DNA from: Paenarthrobacter nitroguajacolicus
Lineage (GTDB): Bacteria; Actinomycetota; Actinomycetes; Actinomycetales; Micrococcaceae
Assembly (NCBI RefSeq): GCF_029952445.1
Contig: NZ_JAQPPK010000011.1
Location: 91,231-155,230, forward strand
Reading direction: 5' to 3'
Length of the DNA stretch: 64,000 bases
Shown one piece after another: positions 8,975 to 21,649 of the stretch. The translations under genes were made by a program, and so were the position numbers. Positions within the stretch are counted from its first letter, which is position 1. Each line of letters opens with the position of its first letter. The notes under the pieces are model-generated. The model was given only the letters and a program-made list of their open reading frames with translations, ran no database searches and was not told where the DNA came from.

Positions 8975-10793
8975 GGCCGCTGGAGGGCCCGGCGCTGCCA
9001 AACGGAGTATCGCTCTTGCGGGCTTCTCCGTGATGCAGCTGCAGGGCACTGTGAATAAGCGGGAAATGGCTGAACGCCTGGGGAGTGTTGCCCAGCTGCC
9101 GATTCGTGCGGGGATCCCACTCTTCGCTAAGCAGGCCGACATCGTTGCGCAGGCTGAGCAGCCGCTCGAAAAGTTCCGTCGCTTCGTCAGTGCGCCCAAT
9201 ACCCAGGAGTGCGTCCACCAACCAGAAGGAGCAGGCCAGGAAGACGCCTTCGTCCCCGGGAAGTCCGTCGTGGCCTGACTGGGTCCGGTACCTGAGAACC
9301 AAGCCGTCTTCCGTCAAGCCCTTCTGGATGGCATCCACGGTCCCTGTCACGCGCGGATGTCGGTGGGGGAGGAACCCGACGCGGGGGATCAGCAGCAGGC
9401 TCGCGTCCAGTTCCTTGCTGCCGTAGGACTGGACAAAGCTGTTGAGGTCCTCGTCGAAGCCCTTGGTCATGACGTCGTTGTGGATTTCGCTGCGGAGCGC
9501 CGCCCAGCGGTCATGTGGGCCGGGCAATCCGGATGTCCGCACCGCCTTGACCATGCGGTCCGCGGCTACCCAGGCCATGACCTTGGAGTGGGTGAAATGC
9601 CGGCGGGGGCCGCGCATTTCCCATAGCCCGTTGTCGGGCTGGTTCCAGGCTCCTTCAAGGAATTCCATCAGCGCCACCTGGATGTCCCAGGAATTGTCCA
9701 CGGTGCCGTCGGCGGAAGCTGCCCGGGTCAGGGAAAGGCCGTCCAGGACCTCACCCCAGACGTCCAGCTGCAGCTGCGGAGCGGCGGCATTTCCGGTGCG
9801 GACGGGCATGGAGCCTTCGTAACCCGAAAGCCATGGGATGCTCGCCTCCGGAAGCCTGCGGGCGCCGTCGAGTCCGTACACAATCTGGAGTTGCGACGGG
9901 TCGCCGGCGATGGCGCGGAGCAGCCAATCCCGCCAGGCCGAGGCCTCTTCCGTGTAGCCGGCGGCGAGGAGGGACTGCAGGGTAAGTGTTGCATCGCGAA
10001 GCCAGCAGAAGCGGTAGTCCCAGTTCCGTGGCCCGCCGATCTGTTCGGGAAGGGACGTGGTGGCCGCCGCCACGATGCCGCCGGTGGGCTCGTAGGTGAG
10101 GGCCTTGAGGGTGATCAGGGATCTCTCCACCGGCTCCTTGTACTTCCCCGCTATCTTGCTGCGGCCTATCCACTCCAGCCAGTACGATTCCGTGGCATTG
10201 AGGGCCCGAAGGGGATCGATCCGCCGTGGTTCGCGCTCGTGGCTTGGAGCCCACCGCAGGACGAACGGCACTTGCTCGCCGGCGCGGACGGTGAAGTCGC
10301 TGAAGGTGCGGTTGTCCCGTCCCTCGAGCGGGGCGTGGGTGGTGAGGTAGGCCGAATCGGGTCCGGCCACGGCGCTGATGCCATGCTTGCCGTGCCGCAC
10401 CCAGGGGATCACGCTGCCGTAATCGAAGCGCAGGACCAATTCCATGTGCATGTCTACTTCGCCGGACAAACCCTCGACGATCCGCACCAGGTCCACGGCG
10501 TCGTCGCGGACCGGCATGAAGTCGATGACCTTCACTGAGCCGCCGTCAACTTCCCACACCGTTTCCAGGATGAGGGTGTCCTCCCGGTATTGGCGGCGGG
10601 TGCAGTTGCCGCCGTCGGGAGTGCCGGCAGGTGCCAGGAGCCATCGGCCCGCCTCAGGCTTGTCCAACAACGCCGCGAAGCAGGCAGGGGAGTCGAACCT
10701 CGGCAGGCACATCCAGTCAATGGACCCGCTGAGCCCCACCAGGGCGGCAGTGTTCAGGTCCCCGATAATTGCGTAGTCCTCGATCCTCGCCAT
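8943..10793 (-). CDS. Glycoside hydrolase family 15 protein (glucoamylase/trehalase-like)
   Basis: 616 aa. The start at ATG 10793 gives MARIEDYAIIGDLNTAALVG, the usual opening of bacterial GH15 proteins, with SIDWMCLPRFDSPACFAALL next. The N-terminal beta-sandwich is followed by the (alpha/alpha)6 barrel; GPRNWDYRFCWLRDATLTLQSLL and LWEMRGPRRHFTHSKVMAW are characteristic, and an acidic residue in each is a candidate for the catalytic pair. No signal peptide is seen, so it acts in the cytosol, probably on trehalose or maltodextrin-like glucosides. Monocistronic. Confidence 0.9.
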   Translation of the reverse strand: MARIEDYAIIGDLNTAALVGLSGSIDWMCLPRFDSPACFAALLDKPEAGRWLLAPAGTPDGGNCTRRQYREDTLILETVWEVDGGSVKVIDFMPVRDDAVDLVRIVEGLSGEVDMHMELVLRFDYGSVIPWVRHGKHGISAVAGPDSAYLTTHAPLEGRDNRTFSDFTVRAGEQVPFVLRWAPSHEREPRRIDPLRALNATESYWLEWIGRSKIAGKYKEPVERSLITLKALTYEPTGGIVAAATTSLPEQIGGPRNWDYRFCWLRDATLTLQSLLAAGYTEEASAWRDWLLRAIAGDPSQLQIVYGLDGARRLPEASIPWLSGYEGSMPVRTGNAAAPQLQLDVWGEVLDGLSLTRAASADGTVDNSWDIQVALMEFLEGAWNQPDNGLWEMRGPRRHFTHSKVMAWVAADRMVKAVRTSGLPGPHDRWAALRSEIHNDVMTKGFDEDLNSFVQSYGSKELDASLLLIPRVGFLPHRHPRVTGTVDAIQKGLTEDGLVLRYRTQSGHDGLPGDEGVFLACSFWLVDALLGIGRTDEATELFERLLSLRNDVGLLSEEWDPRTNRQLGNTPQAFSHFPLIHSALQLHHGEARKSDTPFGSAGPSSGPTLRNDPRLQ

Positions 10794-10897
10794 GGAACAG
10801 ATCCTAGTCTGCGGGTCCGTGAAGACGCCCAAGGGTCTGGCCACACTTTCCGGGGCGTGCTACCACTGACGTAGGAACAAACCCCAGAGGAGAAGTT

Positions 10898-11794
10898 GTG
10901 GCCGAAGACCTGCCTGTCCTTGTTGTTGGTGCTACGGGTTTCCTGGGCGGCCAAGTGGTCGATGAGCTTTTGAAGCGCGGCAAGAAAGTGCGGGCGCTGG
11001 TCCGGCCCGGCTCCAAGGCGGCCAAGCTTGAGGCCAAAGGCGTAGGGATTGCCCGGGGTGACATGCTGGACACGTCATCACTGATCGCTGCCATGACGGG
11101 AGTTTCCGCGGTGGTTTCGACGGCGGCGGGTTACACGCGTAACGACAAGAACGCCAAGTTGATCGACAGCTACGGCAACAGCAACCTGGCAGTCGCCGCC
11201 AAATACGCGGCCGTTCCGCGCTTCGTGCTGATCAGCATTCTCACCTGCGACCAGACTCCCCAGATCCCGCACTTCTGGAACAAGAAGCTCGCCGAGGACA
11301 AGTTCGAGGAGCTCGGCGTACCGTTCGTCGCGCTGCGCCCGGGGGCCTTCTTTGACCAGGCCGTGGGGATGGGAGGTGACCCGTTCTCCAAGGGCCGCTT
11401 TGTCTGGCTCGGGTCCAAGGACGCGCGCCTGACCTTCGTTCTTGCCAGTGATCTGGCTGGTTACCTGGCCGCAGCCGTTGATGCCGATGTAGCTGACGGC
11501 GAGCGTATCGATATCGGGTGGACGCGCCCGGTGACCATGCAGGAAGCCGCTGGGATCGCGGCCAGGCGTGCGGGAAAGCCGGTGAAGGTGATGTCCGTGC
11601 CCACGGGTGCCATCACTGGGCTGGGCAAGGCCACTGCCAAGGTCCTTCCCTTGGTGGGTGACATGGCCAGCATGGTTGCGTGGTTCGAGACCGGAAAATA
11701 CGTTGCGGACACCGCCCGCCAGGAGCAGGTGTTCGGCCAGGTTCCCACCCCCGAGGACGCCATTGGACGGGTGGCTGAACGGTACGGCCACTAG
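10898..11794 (+). CDS. NmrA-like NAD(P)-binding protein (atypical SDR)
   Basis: 298 aa from GTG 10898, which has AGAGGAG upstream. GATGFLGG (11-18) is the nucleotide-binding loop; VRALVRPGSKAAKLEAKGV and GDMLDTSSLIAAMTGVSAVV follow the NmrA/isoflavone-reductase pattern in which R residues bind the NADP phosphate. Members act as redox sensors or as reductases. No partner gene indicates the substrate. Divergent from the GH15 gene. Confidence 0.87.
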   Translation: MAEDLPVLVVGATGFLGGQVVDELLKRGKKVRALVRPGSKAAKLEAKGVGIARGDMLDTSSLIAAMTGVSAVVSTAAGYTRNDKNAKLIDSYGNSNLAVAAKYAAVPRFVLISILTCDQTPQIPHFWNKKLAEDKFEELGVPFVALRPGAFFDQAVGMGGDPFSKGRFVWLGSKDARLTFVLASDLAGYLAAAVDADVADGERIDIGWTRPVTMQEAAGIAARRAGKPVKVMSVPTGAITGLGKATAKVLPLVGDMASMVAWFETGKYVADTARQEQVFGQVPTPEDAIGRVAERYGH

Positions 11795-11835
11795 TTGGAA
11801 CGCCGTCGGATGGCTGGCGGCTAAGATAAATCATA

Positions 11836-11849
11836 AGTATCCTGATGAC
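11836..11849. promoter_or_regulatory. Shared 14-bp element AGTATCCTGATGAC (copy 1)
   Basis: AT-rich DNA 50-65 bp upstream of the 11902 start contains AGTATCCTGATGAC. The same 14 bases occur upstream of the Ser/Thr kinase at 18697-18710. The core is an imperfect inverted repeat (ATAAG-TATC-CTGAT). It may be a promoter element or operator common to stress or envelope genes. Confidence 0.35.
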
Positions 11850-11901
11850 ACGCATCCGGCCATGCCCTGAACACGTGCCGGACAAACATGAGGAGCACGT
11901 T

Positions 11902-12132
11902 ATGAGAATCGGTTCTTCCATTGCCCTGATCGCCATCGGAGCTATCCTGGCTTTCGCGCTCGCCCCCGGAATCATCCCCTTCCTCGACCAGGTCCTGGTT
12001 GGCTACATCCTGATCGTGGTCGGCGTCATCGGCCTCATTATTTCGATCGCCATGTCCAACAGGACCCGCCGCACGGTGGTGGAGCGGCGCGGCGATCCCC
12101 ACACGGTCGTCGAGCGGCGCCCCGAGATCTAG
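11902..12132 (+). CDS. Small two-helix membrane protein (DUF6458-like)
   Basis: 76 aa. GAGGAGCACGTT precedes ATG 11902. Two hydrophobic segments (SSIALIAIGAILAFALA and LVGYILIVVGVIGLIISIAM) are joined by a short IIPFLDQ loop. A basic cytoplasmic tail contains VVERR twice, separated by GDPHT. This arrangement matches the DUF6458 family of actinobacterial membrane proteins, of unknown function. Followed by a strong hairpin. Confidence 0.82.
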   Translation: MRIGSSIALIAIGAILAFALAPGIIPFLDQVLVGYILIVVGVIGLIISIAMSNRTRRTVVERRGDPHTVVERRPEI

Positions 12133-12151
12133 CAGCCGCAGCGAACGGAAA

Positions 12152-12187
12152 AAGCGCACGACGGCGGGCGTCCGCCGTCGTGCGCTT
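12152..12187. terminator. Perfect 16-bp hairpin terminator
   Basis: AAGCGCACGACGGCGG (12152-12167) and its exact complement (12172-12187) enclose a GCGT loop. It lies 20 bp after the stop at 12132 and ends in CTT. It is the longest stem of the CGACGGCGG family in the window. Confidence 0.75.
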
Positions 12188-12244
12188 CCTGCGTCCGGAC
12201 CGCGTTGGCCAAGTCGCCGCCGCCCAACGGCGTAGGCTGCTGCC

Positions 12245-12529
12245 ATGGAGCAGACATTCGACATCGAATTGGTGAATCAGAACGAGTACCTGGTGCGCTG
12301 GGCAGCTGAAGGACAGTCAGGGGAGTCCCTGGTCCACACCAATCCCGAGTTCCTTGCCGAGGTTGGGCTCGAAGGCTTCGACGAGCAGCGCGTGGTCGAA
12401 GAAACCGCCGCATTCATGGCGGAGCATCAACCAGTGATCGACTTTCCGCAGACGGTTGACCTCGAAGAGATCGCCGCCGCTTATGCCGACTTTACGGAGC
12501 AATTGAAGGCACGGCTCCAGGCCGGCTAG
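12245..12529 (+). CDS. Small acidic protein of unknown function
   Basis: 94 aa, strongly acidic, predicted beta N-terminus (FDIELVNQNEYLVRWAAEG) and helical C-terminus (FDEQRVVEETAAFMAEHQ, VDLEEIAAAYADFTEQLKARL). No known family is recognised. It sits between a terminator hairpin and another small gene; ATG 12245 has no strong Shine-Dalgarno. Composition and helix periodicity support a real protein. Confidence 0.7.
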   Translation: MEQTFDIELVNQNEYLVRWAAEGQSGESLVHTNPEFLAEVGLEGFDEQRVVEETAAFMAEHQPVIDFPQTVDLEEIAAAYADFTEQLKARLQAG

Positions 12530-12606
12530 CCGTTCCGCGTCACGATCCCGGCTTTTCCGCTACTTAACCGTCGTCCCAGTCAGTCGGCGCCGAGGGAGTA
12601 GCGGCC

Positions 12607-12879
12607 ATCAATACCTACACACCTGAATCAATCGCGGCGTGGGCGTCGTCCCTGGAGTCCAGGACCGACCTTTGCTTCGATATTGCCGGGATCCATCGGG
12701 GCAAAGTCACGTTTTACGCCGGGCCAGGGGAAGGCGGGAACCAGGCGATCGCAGTCTTTGACCTACCCGGAGCCGGAACCTTCGTGGGCCGCCACCTCGA
12801 TGGGGACATGGAGGACTGGGTGGCCGGCCTGCTTGAGGAAGTCAGGAGACTCGCGCCGGGGATGCCTGCTCAGGCCTGA
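12607..12879 (+). CDS. Small protein of unknown function with a probable ATC start
   Basis: The frame is open from 12568 to TGA 12877-12879 and reads like a folded protein (PESIAAWASSLESRTDL, KVTFYAGPGEGGNQAIAVF, GRHLDGDMEDWVAGLLEEV). No ATG, GTG or TTG lies near its beginning. An ATC at 12607 has GGGAG eight nt upstream, so ATC is the best candidate start, giving 90 aa. Its end overlaps the convergent phosphatase gene by 10 bp. No family is recognised. The start codon is an inference; the coding nature is moderately supported. Confidence 0.5.
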   Translation: MNTYTPESIAAWASSLESRTDLCFDIAGIHRGKVTFYAGPGEGGNQAIAVFDLPGAGTFVGRHLDGDMEDWVAGLLEEVRRLAPGMPAQA

Positions 12880-13463
12880 ACGTCCGCGGTGATGCGCTCG
12901 CCGTTGAAGTACTCAAGCTGCCAACCGTCGGTCGGGTGATGGTGGGCAAGGTTCAAGACCGCGTTCTGCACACTGTCCAGCGTGCGGCCGATCGCGCGGC
13001 TGAGGGTCAGGCGGATCAAAGTGCCGTGGGCAACCACCAGCACCCGCTTGCCCGCGAACTCTTCGGCGAGTTCCTCCAGGGCCGCGATGCCCCGCGCTGC
13101 AGCGTCGTGGTCACTCTCGCCGCCACGGAAGCCGCCCGGGATGCGGAGGGCCTCGAGTTCGGGCCCTGCCTGCAGTCCTTCCGCCGGTCCAAAGCTGCGT
13201 TCGATCAGCTCCGGAACCAGCCGTGCAACGGTAAGCCCGAGTCCGTCGGCGATGATTTCCGCCGTCTCTGCGGCCCGGCTCAACGGCGATGACACCACGG
13301 TGTCCCATTGCTGCCCGGACAGGAAAGCGACGGCGTCGCGCGCTTGGCCGCGTCCGACGTCGTTCAAGGGAATGTCCGTGGCCCCCTGCAACCGGCGCTC
13401 CGCATTCCAGTCGGTCTGGCCATGGCGGACGAGGGCGAAAGTTGTCAGGGTCATGCCTCCCAT
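12870..13463 (-). CDS. Histidine phosphatase family protein (phosphoglycerate mutase-like)
   Basis: 197 aa. FALVRHGQTDWNAERRLQG contains the RHG motif with the phosphohistidine; SPLSRAAETAEII, ERSFGPAEG and VLVVAHGTLIRLTLSRAIG supply the remaining pocket residues including the second His. These enzymes are usually phosphatases rather than true mutases in this branch. Two starts are possible, ATG 13463 or ATG 13454; a GGGAGG lies between them, too close to the inner start. Substrate unknown. Confidence 0.87.
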   Translation of the reverse strand: MGGMTLTTFALVRHGQTDWNAERRLQGATDIPLNDVGRGQARDAVAFLSGQQWDTVVSSPLSRAAETAEIIADGLGLTVARLVPELIERSFGPAEGLQAGPELEALRIPGGFRGGESDHDAAARGIAALEELAEEFAGKRVLVVAHGTLIRLTLSRAIGRTLDSVQNAVLNLAHHHPTDGWQLEYFNGERITADVQA

Positions 13464-13511
13464 TGTGCCCTGTTGGCTACGGGGGCGCAGTTCCCTGCGT
13501 CACGTGCGGAA

Positions 13512-13543
13512 ACGCCCGACGGCGGCAGGTCGCCGTCGGGCGT
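13512..13543. terminator. Perfect 13-bp hairpin terminator
   Basis: ACGCCCGACGGCG (13512-13524) and CGCCGTCGGGCGT (13531-13543) flank a GCAGGT loop. It lies just beyond the 3' end (13565) of the leftward permease/hydrolase operon. The loop and inner stem equal those of the 5075-5096 hairpin. Confidence 0.7.
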
Positions 13544-13564
13544 CGTGTTTGGGTGAGTGCCGCG

Positions 13565-17846
<4,282 letters not shown>

Positions 17847-17905
17847 CGCTGTTCCTTTCGGGCGGGGGCGGGTTCGCAGCAGTGGGAACCGGACCCGGCA
17901 ACATG

Positions 17906-17950
17906 CTATTGGTCATGCGACCAACGTGCTATTGGTCACTAATCCAATAG
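17906..17950. promoter_or_regulatory. Clustered operator repeats between the NCS1 operon and tetR
   Basis: TTGGTC-ATGC-GACCAA (17909-17924) is a perfect inverted repeat. CTATTGG (17929-17935) and CCAATAG (17944-17950) form a second one, and CTATTGG also occurs at 17906-17912. A further TTGGTC touches the tetR start. Such overlapping dyads in a divergent promoter are typical TetR-family operators; binding would repress both directions. The effector is likely the permease substrate or a product. Confidence 0.65.
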
Positions 17951-17960
17951 ACTGTTGGTC

Positions 17961-18602
17961 ATGGTGTCAAGCCCCACATCCACGCGGACCCGAAAATTAC
18001 CCGACGAGCGCCGGGCCGAGATCCTGGCCGAGGCCGCATCGATCGCCCTGGGCGAGGGGTTGGAGCGGATCACCCTTCGCGCTGTTGCCGACCGCCTGGG
18101 GGTCCGGCCCGGACTGATCAGCCACTACTTCCCGGCCGCCGAGGACTTGGTGATCGCCGCCTTCGTGCTGGCGGTATCGGAGGAGCGGGAGGAGCTGTTC
18201 CCCGACGGCGGCACGCCGGTGGAGCGCATGGCCCACCTGATCTCCCGCGTGGAAGGCGATAGTGCCGCTCCGCTCTCGCGTTTATGGCTCAATGCACGTC
18301 ATCTCTGCAGGTTTACGCCCGCTTTGGAGGAGGCGCTCCAGGCCCAGGAGCACCTGGACAGGTCCCGCCTGATGGCCCTGATAGATGACGGGGTGGCTGC
18401 CGGTGAGTTCGCGGTGGATGACTCTTTTGCTGCCTGCGTTCGGATCCTGGTGGCCATTGACGGGGTGGGCGCCTATGTGAATAACGTGGGGTCGTTCGAA
18501 GAGGAGGCCTTTACGCGGTTCGTCACTGACGTGGCCGAATGGTCGCTCGGCGTTCCCGGGGGCAAGCTCCGGGCCGCGGTGGACCAACTTCGCCACGGAT
18601 GA
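17961..18602 (+). CDS. TetR family transcriptional regulator
   Basis: 213 aa. RAEILAEAASIALGEGLERITLRAVADRLGVRPGLISHYFP is the N-terminal helix-turn-helix; the rest is a helical ligand-binding domain resembling the TetR_C group. ATG 17961 has no Shine-Dalgarno and follows the operator repeats directly, so the transcript may be leaderless; a TTG six bases upstream is in frame. It is divergent from the permease/NylB-like/amidohydrolase operon and probably controls it together with itself. Confidence 0.9.
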   Translation: MVSSPTSTRTRKLPDERRAEILAEAASIALGEGLERITLRAVADRLGVRPGLISHYFPAAEDLVIAAFVLAVSEEREELFPDGGTPVERMAHLISRVEGDSAAPLSRLWLNARHLCRFTPALEEALQAQEHLDRSRLMALIDDGVAAGEFAVDDSFAACVRILVAIDGVGAYVNNVGSFEEEAFTRFVTDVAEWSLGVPGGKLRAAVDQLRHG

Positions 18603-18693
18603 CGCGGCGCCTGGTGTGGTGCCGGCCGAGGTGTCGCCGGAGGCGCCACGTGAGGCGTTACGTGAAGCGCTCCATTGTCCTTCCGGCCATTTA

Positions 18694-18710
18694 ATCAGTA
18701 TCCTGATGAC
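18694..18710. promoter_or_regulatory. Shared element, inverted repeat ATCAG-TATC-CTGAT (copy 2)
   Basis: ATCAG (18694-18698), TATC and CTGAT (18703-18707) form a perfect dyad inside AT-rich DNA upstream of the Ser/Thr kinase. The 14 bases AGTATCCTGATGAC (18697-18710) equal those at 11836-11849. Confidence 0.35.
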
Positions 18711-18878
18711 TTATCTGGTGAAACCGGATGATGCTGTTTGAGCTGAGTTGCTCAAGCCGCCAGGGCTGAAGCAACCGGTCAGGCGGCTACGTGAAATGTG
18801 ATTGACGGCATTACCTGGTACCGGCGGACAGTGGTTTGGTCCGTGACGCGCCAGGTAGTCCCAAAGGACGTGACAACC

Positions 18879-20324
18879 GTGGGCTACAACCAAAAAAACG
18901 GGGGCTCAGGCGCCTCCGATTCCGTGGACGGCGGGGGACCGAGCGGCGCACTTGATGGCCGCTACCAGTTGGGACCCCTCCTGGGCAGGGGCGCAATGTC
19001 TGCTGTCTATCGGGCCACCGACCTGGTGCTCGGCCGCGAGGTTGCGGTCAAAATCTTCCTGCCCGGCTCAGGAGACGACTCGTTCCGTGCCCGCCAGGAA
19101 ACCGAAATGCGCCTCTTGGCTGCCTTCGACCACCCCGGATTGGTGGCCGCCTTCGATGCGGGCGTGGACACGCGCAATGACGAGGAACGCGCCTATCTGG
19201 TCATGGAACTCGCCGGCAGCAGGGATCTCCGGGCTCTCTTGTCCGAGGGCCCGCTGACGGTTCCCGAAACCGCGCGGATCGGAATCATGATCGCCGGGGC
19301 ATTGGCCCAGGTCCATGAGCACGGTGTCATCCACCGCGACATCGAGCCCGCCAACATCCTGGTGTCCGACGACGACGGGCTGGCGGAGTCGGTAAAGCTG
19401 GCGGACTTCGGGGTCGCCTTGGTGATGAACGACAACCGCCTTACCGCTACGGGTTTCACCGTGGGCACCGCCCAGTACCTTAGCCCCGAGCAGGCACAAG
19501 GATTGCACCTGACCCCCAAGAGCGATATCTACTCGCTGGGTTTGGTGCTCCTGGAATGCCTGACAGGCTATGCGGAATATCCGGGAACGCCCATCGAAAC
19601 TGCGTCGGCACGGCTCCACAGGGCACCGCAGGTACCGCTGGAACTGCCCGCGCCGCTGCGCTCCCTGCTCCAGGCAATGACGGACATGGACCCTGAGATG
19701 CGCCCCACCGCGCACGAGGTGGAGCAGGCGCTTTCGGAAGAGCGCATTCAGACCGGGCGCAGGACAGCCGTCCTGCCACCACTCCCGCAGCGGACACCGC
19801 TCGCGACGACGGCACGGACACCCAACGTCGTCGGCCATGCCGGCCGTCCCCCTGCCATCCGCCCCCGGACAAGAAGGCCGGCGACGATTACCGGCATTCG
19901 AGACTTGAGCAAACGCCGGCCCAAGACCGTACGTGGTGTGGCGGCGGCAGTCGTGGCAATACCGCTTGCTGCGCTGGTACTGTCCCAGGGTTTGACTCCG
20001 ACTGCCAACACGGCAGATCCGGCCAAGCCCGCCAGCAATGATGTGTCCCAGGCCGACCCGCAGCCTGCCTCACCGGTCCTCCCGGTGCCGGCAAGTCCGT
20101 CGCCCGGTGCCGTGCCGGCGGAGGTGGCCGACCTTCAGCAGGCGTCCTTGCCGGAGCCGGTCCTCCAAAACAATCCGGTCCCGGACAACCCTGGCCAAAG
20201 CATTCCCGACCAAACACAGCCCATTCTGTCCCCGGCTGATATGAAGGGCGCGGACATCGCCAAGACCAAGAGCGACGGCAAGAGCGTCAAGCCGGAAAAG
20301 GACAAAGACAAGCCGGGTAGGTAA
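18879..20324 (+). CDS. Membrane-anchored Ser/Thr protein kinase (PknB-like) with altered catalytic loop
   Basis: 481 aa from GTG 18879, chosen because AAAGGA lies 10 nt upstream; an in-frame GTG at 18798 would add 27 residues. The kinase domain (about 29-290) has the Gly loop LGRGAM, K58 in VAVKIF, DFG at 176-178 and GTAQYLSPEQ. The catalytic loop reads HRDIEPAN (152-159): D154 and N159 are present but the usual Lys is E156. A Pro/Thr-rich juxtamembrane region, one transmembrane helix (about 353-372) and a Pro/Ala-rich outer tail follow. It lacks PASTA repeats. Phosphotransfer may be impaired or this may be a signalling pseudokinase. Confidence 0.88.
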   Translation: MGYNQKNGGSGASDSVDGGGPSGALDGRYQLGPLLGRGAMSAVYRATDLVLGREVAVKIFLPGSGDDSFRARQETEMRLLAAFDHPGLVAAFDAGVDTRNDEERAYLVMELAGSRDLRALLSEGPLTVPETARIGIMIAGALAQVHEHGVIHRDIEPANILVSDDDGLAESVKLADFGVALVMNDNRLTATGFTVGTAQYLSPEQAQGLHLTPKSDIYSLGLVLLECLTGYAEYPGTPIETASARLHRAPQVPLELPAPLRSLLQAMTDMDPEMRPTAHEVEQALSEERIQTGRRTAVLPPLPQRTPLATTARTPNVVGHAGRPPAIRPRTRRPATITGIRDLSKRRPKTVRGVAAAVVAIPLAALVLSQGLTPTANTADPAKPASNDVSQADPQPASPVLPVPASPSPGAVPAEVADLQQASLPEPVLQNNPVPDNPGQSIPDQTQPILSPADMKGADIAKTKSDGKSVKPEKDKDKPGR

Positions 20325-20341
20325 GTAGCGTCGGTGGAGTC

Positions 20342-21571
20342 CTACGTCCCGGCGGGAAAGCTCACCGCGATGGTGGTGCCGCCGTCGGGCGTTTCACTGA
20401 TACTGAGGTCCCCGCCGTGGGCTTTTGCGATGCTGCTGCAGGTGGCCAGGCCCAGGCCGGAACCCGGGCCGTCGCCTTCACGCCGCAACCGCACCAAAGG
20501 CTCCAGCACTTTGTCGCGGTCTTCGGGTTTGATGCCCTTGCCGTTGTCCGCCACGGAGATCGTTGCGCCGTGGTAATTGGACACCCCTGTGATCGCCACC
20601 CGGAGGTCGCGCTCGGGGCTGCGGTAGTTAAGGGCGTTGGACAGCAGGTTCTGCAGGAGCGTCCGGAGCTGGCCGCGGTCCGCGTGAATGGTCATGTCCT
20701 GGACGCTTACGATGTCATCGTTCTCGATTCCCAGATCGCGCACCACCTCTTCGCTGACCTCACGCAGCGAGACCCGGTCCGGCTGGATGCTACCCCCAAC
20801 CCGTGAGTAGCTGAGGACGTCTTCGAGCATTCCCAGCATCCGCCGGCCGCTGGCGCCAATACGGTCCAGATACCGCGCGGCAGGGCTGTTGGGCTCAATG
20901 TCGGGGTCGTCCTCCACCAGTTCCACGTAGCCCAGGATGGTGGTCAGCGGAATGCGGAGGTCATGGCTCACCCGGCCTGCGAAACCGGCGAGCTTGGCGT
21001 TGCTGGCCCTGAGTTCGGAATAGGTGCGGTCAAGTTGTGCTGTGCGGTGCTGGAGTTCCAGCAGCTCAACCACCTGCTTGGCAAGGACCTCCAACATCCC
21101 TACCTGTTCCTGGGTCAGCTCCCTTGTCTTGTCCGAAAAGACGCACAGGGTCCCCGGCACGAAGCCCGATTCGGTTTGCAGCGGCACTGACGCATAAAAA
21201 CGGACGTTGCCGATTTCCCCCGTGACGAAAGGGTTGTCGGCGAAACGCGGGTCCTGGGAGGCGTCGGCCACAACCGTCCGCTCGCGGGAGAGGAACACCT
21301 TGGCGCACATCGAGTCCTCCCGGGAACAGACTCCGGGTTCAACACCCCAGGCCCCTATCTGGTGCTGGTATTTGGCGCTGATGATGTTGACCACGCCAAA
21401 CGGCGCACCGCAAAGTTCGGTGGCGAGCCTGACGAGGTTCTGCAGCGCGCTCATCACGGCGGCATTGGGGAGAAGGACGGAATCCATTGCAGGGTCAAGG
21501 CCGTATTCCTGGAGCTCCATGTCACGGCCGAAGTCCGTGGTGAAAGACAACCGTCCTTGAATTTCCGTCAT
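20342..21571 (-). CDS. GAF-domain sensor histidine kinase
   Basis: 409 aa from ATG 21571. A GAF domain spans about 35-170 (LATELCGAPFGVVNIISAKYQ, FYASVPLQTESGFVPGTLCVFS). The HisKA region has VSHDLRIPLTTILGY with phospho-acceptor H203. The ATPase domain carries the N box LLQNLLSNALNYRS, ADNGKGI and GSGLGL. No membrane helix is seen, so it is a cytosolic sensor. No response regulator gene is adjacent, making it an orphan. Convergent with the Ser/Thr kinase, 17 bp apart. Confidence 0.92.
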   Translation of the reverse strand: MTEIQGRLSFTTDFGRDMELQEYGLDPAMDSVLLPNAAVMSALQNLVRLATELCGAPFGVVNIISAKYQHQIGAWGVEPGVCSREDSMCAKVFLSRERTVVADASQDPRFADNPFVTGEIGNVRFYASVPLQTESGFVPGTLCVFSDKTRELTQEQVGMLEVLAKQVVELLELQHRTAQLDRTYSELRASNAKLAGFAGRVSHDLRIPLTTILGYVELVEDDPDIEPNSPAARYLDRIGASGRRMLGMLEDVLSYSRVGGSIQPDRVSLREVSEEVVRDLGIENDDIVSVQDMTIHADRGQLRTLLQNLLSNALNYRSPERDLRVAITGVSNYHGATISVADNGKGIKPEDRDKVLEPLVRLRREGDGPGSGLGLATCSSIAKAHGGDLSISETPDGGTTIAVSFPAGT

Positions 21572-21649
21572 TGAAACCAACCCCCAAGAGTCTCGTGAAT
21601 TCCCTGCCGATACTACCGGGCCGTTCCACCCAGTGGTTTACTGGGACGC

